NCBI GenBank assembly: GCA_003990745.1
Contig: RBNI01003640.1
Span: forward strand, 1-15,466
Reading direction: 5' to 3'
Length of the DNA: 15,466 bases
Source: Jimgerdemannia flammicorona
Lineage: Eukaryota; Mucoromycota; Endogonomycetes; Endogonales; Endogonaceae
Shown here: piece by piece, positions 10,860 to 15,466 of the stretch
Layout of the letters: each line of letters starts with the position of its first letter
How positions within the stretch are numbered: position 1 is the stretch's first letter
Translations under genes and position numbers: made by a program
Notes under the pieces: model-generated
Seen by the model: the letters and a program-made list of their open reading frames with translations, nothing else
Databases searched by the model: none
Told to the model about the DNA's origin: nothing

Positions 10860-11643
10860 TTGAGGTAATTGATATATACTAGTATCCTTAGGGTTCATCT
10901 ATCTATATCTCTTAAATAGATACTGATTTCTCTGATACTTTATACAAGATAAGGTTCTTTCTATTTGGACTCCAGTTTGGCAGTAAAGTTTGTCTCAATC
11001 ATACTCCTCCAAATTATTACTTTATCTCTAATTTTGATCTTTTAATTTTGGTTATAGTACTTCTTTTGTCTTTCTTGAGTCTTGATTATCTGAGTACAGA
11101 CTTAATGATATAACTATCCTGCCCTTTTAAGGAGATCATTGAGGTTCTCATAGTCAGAAGTTCTGGTTTTCTCAGTAAACATTATCTTTAATAGCTTATA
11201 TTTGATGAAGATAGCAGGGGTATTCCAAATTTCCTATAGAATCTCAGATAAGTAGAGGTCCTAGTTGGTAGGATTAACTTAGACAAGTTCTTTCTTAATG
11301 GTCTGGTTCATTTATTCTATTATACTGTTGGTTTGAGAGTAGTATGATATAGTCTGTTTGAGATAGATCTTATAAATTTAGACATAATTTGTGATTATAT
11401 TATTGATGAATTCTGTATCTCAATTAGAGATAAGTTTTTCTAGAGGTCTATATCTAAGTGTGAGCTCATAGAGGAGACCAAAAATAATCAAGATATCAGT
11501 GATTTCCATTAGAAAGGCTTTGGGTCATTTGGTCAGATATTTTATATATATTAAAATATATTTGTTTCTTTTTAGTATAACTGATAATAGTTTAATAATA
11601 TCTACTCTATATCTTTGAAAGATATTGTCCAGTGGTGTAATTA

Positions 11644-11651
11644 GTTATAGT
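11644..11651. repeat. Left target site duplication of the MITE
   Basis: GTTATAGT directly precedes the left terminus and is identical to 12241-12248. Eight bases is the size typical of hAT insertions. Confidence 0.8.
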
Positions 11652-12240
11652 TAGTGCTCCAAATAAGCTGATCCAGATCAGATTCAAATCCCATCCAGAT
11701 CAACTCAGATGGGATTCAAATCTCATTTAAATCGATTTGAATCAACTATTGTTTTGATTTTCAAATTAGACAATTAAATGTTTACATCAATAACTCAATG
11801 AATAATCATCCAATTCTGATAATCTTAGTGTCATTTAAAAGCCCTTAATAAGGCCTTTTTAATGATACTAAGAATATTAAAATTGGACCATATGTTGCTG
11901 AGTTATCAAGGAAAATGTCTGACTTTCCAATTTTGGAAATTTCTTCAAAAGAATGTTTTCCTTAATAGCTCAGCAATACATAACCCAATTTTAATGTTCT
12001 TGATATCATTAAAAAGACCCTATTAAGGGTTTTCAAATAACACTAAGATCATCAAAATTGAATGATTATTCATCAAGTTATTGATATAAATATTTAATTA
12101 TCTAATTTGAAAATTAAAACAATAGTTGATTTGAATCAATCTAGATGAAATTCAAATTCCATCTGAGTTAATCTAGATAGGATTCAATTTGAATCCAATC
12201 CAAATCCAATTCAGATTAAATTGATTTATTCAGAGTACTA
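11652..12240. mobile_element. 589-bp palindromic hAT-like MITE (foldback) inserted in gypsy integrase
   Basis: The ends are TAGTGCTC and GAGTACTA, inverted with one transition mismatch and fitting the TAGNG-type termini of hAT elements. The inverted repeat continues almost to the centre. For example, left CAACTATTGTTTTGATTTTC (near 11743) pairs with GAAAATTAAAACAATAGTTG (near 12108-12127), and left GCTGAGTTATCAAGGAAAA pairs with TTTTCCTTAATAGCTCAGC. The loop is about 11919-11952. Perfect 8-bp duplications GTTATAGT flank it, as known for hAT transposition. I see no reading frame of note, so it would need a transposase in trans. Removing it and one duplication rejoins the integrase sequence between zinc finger and catalytic core. 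Mismatches between arms are mostly transitions. RNA from it would form a long hairpin. Confidence 0.85.
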
Positions 12241-12248
12241 GTTATAGT
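12241..12248. repeat. Right target site duplication of the MITE
   Basis: GTTATAGT directly follows the right terminus and is identical to 11644-11651. Confidence 0.8.
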
Positions 12249-13059
12249 AGTGCTTGATAGTTTTTCTTTTCTTAATACTTCTGGCAGATATCACATATCT
12301 CTGACTTATATTCAGAGATTGGACCAATGTTAGTATGTTGCTCATAGTTTCTTTTCTATATTCACCTATCCTTGGTGGGCTTTCTGATATTCTTTCCAGA
12401 TGAGATCTTCTTATACTTTAGTGATCAAAATAGCTTTCTTTAGAGTATAGTTTCTTTGTACACCCTTCTTCTTGTTTATTGAAACTAACAGAAAAGTATA
12501 TCAACATTATTGTGAGCTTTCTCTGCTTTATAAATAATAGTGATTTTGTAATCCTATAGAATAAGAATCCAGTGGGCCAGGATTCCAGTAGGTTTCTTAT
12601 AGTTAAATAGCTATTTGAGAGTAATATAGTCAGTTATCAGAGTAAATCTTTTTCTGATAAGATAATATTTAAACATTGTAACTGCCTATATAGCTGTAAG
12701 ATATTCTAGTTTAGTGCTATCATAATTGGCTTACTATTGATTGATAGTTCAACTTATATTAGCTTTTATATAGTACTACTGATCAGGTCCTTCTTGGACT
12801 AAAACTGCTCTAAGACTATTTTTGAAAGTATCTATATATAAGATAAATGACTTCTGTAAATTGAGTTATATAAGAATTAGTACTATATATATTTAATTAG
12901 TACTTGAGTTCTTTGAAGACTAGTTCTTATAATTCTGTCTATTTGTAAAGTATTTCTTTCTTGAGAAGAGTCCAGATTGGAGCAGAAATTTGAGTAAAGT
13001 TCTTAATGAATCTTCAGTTATAATAATTACATAAAGTCTCTTATATCTTATAAGCTATC

Positions 13060-13442
13060 ATATATAGTATATATTGTAAGCTTTGTTTGAGAATTTTATA
13101 ATATAAATATGATCTCATATAATACTTAGTAATTGTTTGTAATATTATAATCTTGAATCAGTACTTGTAGCTTTATATATTCTGCTAAGCTACATTTATC
13201 AAGAAGATTTATTATATAAAATATTCAAATAGTATAATCTTTCTTATTAAAGATTGAGATGAATCTCTTAGCTATATTTATACTTTCAACTAGGACTATA
13301 TTTCTCATACCTATTGTGGTTATACATATCTGTGAGAATGCTCATAATTGATGGATCTGTATTACTAGACTGATTATCACTCAATATTTCTAGTATAGTA
13401 TATATTAAAGAGTCACTATAGTTGCTTAGTACTAGCAGAGCT
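13060..13442 (-). pseudogene. Copia C3 leader and gag N-terminus fragment
   Basis: Just inside LTR 13443-13579, the minus strand reads AAGGTTATGAGCTCTGC, in the position of a primer-binding site. Further on, 13260-13201 gives ISIFNKKDYTI, a stop, then IFYIINLL. This aligns with the C2 gag start LVFDGKDYTI, stop, IYHMKNLL, and the similarity continues through KCSLAEYIKLQ (C2: ECGLEDYWKPQ). It is therefore the start of a third copia element. The similarity fades at about 13060, and gypsy sequence begins around 13040 on the same strand. No rest of the element was found in the window. Confidence 0.65.
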
Positions 13443-13579
13443 CATAACCTTTGTTTTAAAAGAGAGATTAATTTTATTGAAGTTATATAGGGCATATATT
13501 TTATATATTACTAATAAATAATATAAAACTAATGAAATGGTATAATTATATATTGACATATTAAGTTGTTTTCTCAATA
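13443..13579 (-). repeat. LTR of copia C3 (LTR family A)
   Basis: On the minus strand it starts TATTGAGAAAACAACTT, which corresponds to TGTTGAGATAGCAACTT of the C1 LTR. The alignment continues through TATGTCAATATATAA, an ATTTATTAGTAA segment and TATATAACTTCAATAAA, and ends TAAAACA. Differences from 4573-4755 are largely transitions. It lies 5' of a gag start and so behaves as a 5' LTR. Confidence 0.65.
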
Positions 13580-13790
13580 TCAAGAATACTCAATAAGTTC
13601 TTATAAATATGAATATTGAGAACAATGTTCTTTTTCAAGTAAGAGAGGATGTAATAATCCTCTATATTTTATTTTCTTTTGCTAGATTATTATCTTTTCT
13701 TTTATTATATTACTTAGTAGAATATTTCAGAATAGTTTAGAATAGTATGAAATTACTTAGTTATTTCCCAAAAATCTATTTCTTAAATAA

Positions 13791-13896
13791 TTCTACCAAG
13801 ATTCTATTAATTACTAATTGATGCTTAGTAACTCTCTATAATATTCTACCAAGTACTACTAAGTATAACTCATTGCTTAGTATTTAGCTTAGTAAT
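13791..13896. repeat. Imperfect 53-bp tandem duplication with CTTAGTA motifs
   Basis: TTCTACCAAG occurs at 13791 and 13844, each followed at similar spacing by an ATTG-GCTTAGTA block (13823 and 13875). Further CTTAGTA or TACTAAG copies lie at 13713, 13857 and 13888. Two diverged units of about 53 bases explain this. Confidence 0.5.
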
Positions 13897-14376
13897 ATTC
13901 TATCTATTTCTTCTTATTTCTATTCTTTATATATAAATATTCTCTCTGAATACTTTAATAAGGATCAGACTAGTTAGTTATTATACATTTACTTGAATTT
14001 CCTAAAGGCAATTAAACTTCTCAAGTTTTATTCCTTAAATCTAGTTATATATTTCTATTTAAACATTTGCTGATATATAGTCAAAGTCTCAGATTTCATC
14101 TGACTTAACTATAGTAAAGTACTCTTTACCTCAATAAGTATAATTATTCTCTATAATATATATATTTATTATACTTTCTCTACTATTTTACAGTTTCTGA
14201 TATCTCTGACTATATATATCTAGAGTATATCTATTTTAGTATAGTAACTTCTTCTATTTACTAGTATTATCAATAAGGTATCATTATAGTATATCATGGA
14301 TTACATAGAGAGTCAGCTGATCTTAGGTATTAAGTATTAGTATAGATTATCTACAGGTTGTCAGTATCTATAGCAG

Positions 14377-14399
14377 AGCTCTCTGAGCTTTAGAGAGCT
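14377..14399. other. Short perfect stem-loop
   Basis: AGCTCTCT (14377-14384) and AGAGAGCT (14392-14399) form an 8-bp stem around a 7-base loop, followed by TTTTTGG. No role can be assigned, and it may be chance in low-complexity DNA. Confidence 0.4.
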
Positions 14400-14552
14400 T
14401 TTTGGCAAGTATAGTTCTAATATAGATGATTGTTTTTTAAGTAGTATTGAGATAGGAGAGGAGATAGTCATCATAGATAAAAGAAAGGATAATAATAGTG
14501 AACTAGTCAGATACTAGGCTGAGAGTAGTTATCAGGGTTGAGATAATGATTG

Positions 14553-14696
14553 AGACTAATATATGAACTAATATATAAACTAGTATATAGACTGATGTAT
14601 AGGCTATTGTATGGGCTAGTATATAGGCTTGTGTACAGGCTGATATATAGGCTAGTATATAGACTAGTAGACAGACTAGTATATAGACTAATATAC
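14553..14696. repeat. 12-bp minisatellite, about 12 units
   Basis: Consecutive 12-base units follow the pattern TARRCTAGTATA on the plus strand (for example TAGACTAGTATA, TAGGCTAGTATA, CAGGCTGATATA). Unit differences are nearly all A/G or T/C changes, as expected if a G/C-richer array decayed by transitions. The hydrophobic 65-residue open frame on the minus strand (14700-14503) is a by-product of this period. Confidence 0.8.
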
Positions 14697-14835
14697 TCAT
14701 ATATATACTAATTATTTTAAATAATTTATCAGTCTATCAGACCTTCTTTCTATATACCTACCCACCTATTCTTCTATATATACTACAATAGCTGAAATAT
14801 TCTATTAATAATTTTTCAATATTGAATAATTATTT

Positions 14836-14912
14836 CAAATTTCTGCACAAGAATTCAAAAAGCAGTTATTATATATATTGTGAAAGAGGATAATTTTATT
14901 GAAGTTGCATAT
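14836..14912 (-). repeat. Truncated LTR fragment, family A-like
   Basis: The minus strand reads GCAACTTCAATAAAATTATC and CTCTTTCACAATAT, matching the 3' part of LTRs 4573-4755 and 13443-13579 (ACTTCAATAAA then CTCTTTT and an ACA end). The 5' part is missing where the right LINE begins, so the LINE probably inserted into this LTR. Similarity rests on about 40 bases. Confidence 0.5.
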
Positions 14913-14923
14913 ATATACAGATA

Positions 14924-15367
14924 CCTGAATATTGGCTAAGAGAGTGTGAGGTACTGAGTGATTTTTGGCAGGCTGTTGGGGATTGTTTGGGGGTAGTGTG
15001 TAGGGGAGATGGTGTACAGGATTGGTGGGAGGATTTGAGGGATAAACTGGTGGGAGGGGTGGGAAAGAAGTGGATTACCTTAGGCTAGGTTTTGGCAATT
15101 TGAGTGAGGCTGACCAGCCACTGGTTATTTGTTTTTGAGAATGAGAGAAGACTGTGCTTGGGGGTCCAGCTGTTGCATTGGCATAGACTTATGGAAGACA
15201 CCCTGACAGGCTGGTGGCTTGGTTGGGGGTTGCAGGGTGGTCAAAGGTATTGCTTGGTGGAGAAAATCTGTGGGCAGAGTGGGGGGAGGGTTGGAGTAGT
15301 GGGTGAGAAGATAGTCTTTATTTATGATGATGTAGGGATAGGCTCCCCTATGGGGATCAGGTAGTGG
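14924..15367 (+). pseudogene. LINE ORF2 C-terminus relic, two in-frame stops
   Basis: A single frame runs from about 14924 to a stop just after 15364, interrupted by TAG at 15086-15088 and TGA at 15101-15103. Its start reads PEYWLRECEVLSDFW. This resembles the C-terminal zinc-binding region of LINE ORF2, where a His-(Leu/Trp)-x-x-Cys pattern precedes a Phe-Trp; His would have become Tyr by C-to-T change. Tryptophan-rich text follows (WWEDLRDKL near 15027, TSHWLFVF near 15113). The TAG fits former CAG and the TGA fits former CGA. The open piece 15104-15364 is thus the tail of this frame and not a gene of its own. The family assignment is an inference from context and this one motif. Confidence 0.6.
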
Positions 15368-15424
15368 GAGGTGATACAGTAAACTTATTAATAGACTAGT
15401 AATAAATGGTGAAGTCCAAGTAAC

Positions 15425-15427
<3 letters not shown>

Positions 15428-15466
<39 letters not shown>
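15428..15466 (+). other. Poly(A) tail of the right LINE
   Basis: Thirty-nine A in a row end the window after CTATA. The tail directly follows the LINE 3' UTR, which fits target-primed reverse transcription of a polyadenylated RNA. The true length is unknown because the window stops inside it. Confidence 0.75.

Larger units (their letters stand above)
10860..13040 (-). pseudogene. Ty3/gypsy pol relic: RT thumb, RNase H, integrase, GPY module
   Basis: Reading right to left: RFIKNFTQISAPIWTLLKK near 13012-12957 matches the end of a Ty3/gypsy reverse transcriptase. RNase H at 12649-12490 includes RFTLITDYITLK, a stop for Trp, then LFNYKKPTGILA and YKAEKAHNNVD. The integrase zinc finger shows AHQG near 12380 and CDICQK at 12295-12278. 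After the inserted palindrome (11652-12240) come WPKAF-like residues near 11525 and ISN-stop-DTEF near 11430-11407. The latter replaces the usual SDxGTEF, so a catalytic Asp has become Asn. SYYSQTNSIIE near 11345 matches YHPQTDGQTER. The C-terminal GPY module reads AKLESK-stop-KEPYLV near 10980-10945. The polymerase core with YxDD, and gag, are absent: the element is truncated at about 13040 against copia C3. It is dead. Confidence 0.85.
13580..14552. other. AT-rich repeat debris, no gene recognised
   Basis: No protein domain could be read on either strand. It contains clustered CTTAGTA motifs, a 53-bp tandem duplication and a perfect short stem-loop at 14377-14399. The part around 13600-13990 could be an eroded LTR, as it is non-coding and repetitive. 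It could also be unrelated flanking DNA. Confidence 0.4.
2281..14912. other. AT-rich, essentially CpG-free repeat block
   Basis: Between the two G-rich LINE pieces the sequence is AT-rich, full of TA-rich runs, and almost devoid of CpG. Reading by eye I found CG only at 9245 and 11733 in over 12 kb. Every identifiable stretch is a decayed transposon whose stops and lost catalytic residues are explained by C-to-T or G-to-A transitions (for example Trp to TAG, Gln to TAG, His to Tyr, Asp to Asn). This is what RIP or methyl-cytosine deamination does to fungal repeats; which of the two acted is not decided by the sequence. Confidence 0.85.
14913..15466 (+). mobile_element. 5'-truncated LINE, 3' end with poly(A)
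   Basis: A G-rich, coding-like stretch follows abruptly on AT-rich sequence and ends in a poly(A) tail at the window end, as typical of LINE insertions truncated at the 5' end. It includes the ORF2 C-terminus (to 15364-15367) and about 60 bases of 3' UTR. Unlike the left LINE it contains no CpG that I can find, so it is an older or more heavily mutated copy. Whether it belongs to the same family cannot be told, since the two pieces do not overlap. The target duplication after the tail would lie outside the window. Confidence 0.75.

Noticed and set aside
14503..14700. 65-residue hydrophobic minus-strand protein with a repeated YILV pattern.
   Set aside because: It is a by-product of the 12-bp minisatellite, which has a length divisible by three.
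2281..14912. AT-rich block as mitochondrial DNA or a centromere core.
   Set aside because: It holds nuclear retrotransposon relics throughout and no mitochondrial genes. A pericentromeric location is possible but cannot be shown from this sequence.
15104..15364. 86-residue frame as a gene of its own.
   Set aside because: It is in the same frame as the preceding LINE ORF2 tail and is separated only by two point-mutation-like stops.
15428..15466. Poly(A) as an assembly or library artefact.
   Set aside because: An assembly break inside the tail is likely, but the tail follows a LINE-like 3' end in the right orientation, so a biological tail is the simpler reading.

Overview
The window reads as a transposon graveyard in a eukaryotic genome, most probably a filamentous fungus. 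This assignment is an inference. It rests on nested Ty1/copia, Ty3/gypsy, LINE and hAT-type remnants and on an AT-rich, CpG-free block resembling fungal repeat-induced mutation (RIP) or methylation decay. I see no host gene, tRNA, rRNA or CRISPR array. The species cannot be named from the sequence.

Layout. 1 to about 2280 (minus strand): the 5' part of a G-rich LINE. Its ORF1 (2217 to 295) has two RRM-like segments and three in-frame TGA codons. ORF2 starts at 263 with an APE-type endonuclease, carries one TAG, and runs off the left edge. About 2290 to 4317 (plus): a Ty1/copia pol relic (C1), 5'-truncated at the LINE, with its 3' LTR at 4573-4755. 5096-10174 (minus): a nearly complete Ty1/copia relic (C2) with both LTRs and recognisable gag, zinc knuckle, protease, integrase, reverse transcriptase and RNase H. 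About 10860 to 13040 (minus): a Ty3/gypsy pol relic (RT thumb region, RNase H, integrase, GPY module). Its integrase is split by a 589-bp palindromic hAT-like MITE (11652-12240) with perfect 8-bp target site duplications. About 13060 to 13579 (minus): an LTR plus gag start of a third copia copy (C3), joined to the truncated gypsy. 13580 to about 14912: AT-rich repeat debris with a 53-bp tandem duplication, a 12-bp minisatellite and another LTR fragment. About 14913 to 15466 (plus): a 5'-truncated LINE 3' end with the ORF2 C-terminus, a short 3' UTR and a poly(A) tail at the window end.

History. From about 2281 to the right end I could find only two CpG dinucleotides by eye (9245 and 11733), while the left LINE is rich in them. 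Together with the stop-codon spectrum and the loss of catalytic residues by C-to-T or G-to-A changes, this points to a CpG-directed mutational process, with additional CpA-to-TpA change in the interior. The left LINE seems to be the youngest insertion. Nothing here looks functional at protein level. The most notable structures are the palindromic hAT-like element and the sharp CpG boundary. I did not find evidence for an undescribed functional multi-gene system.
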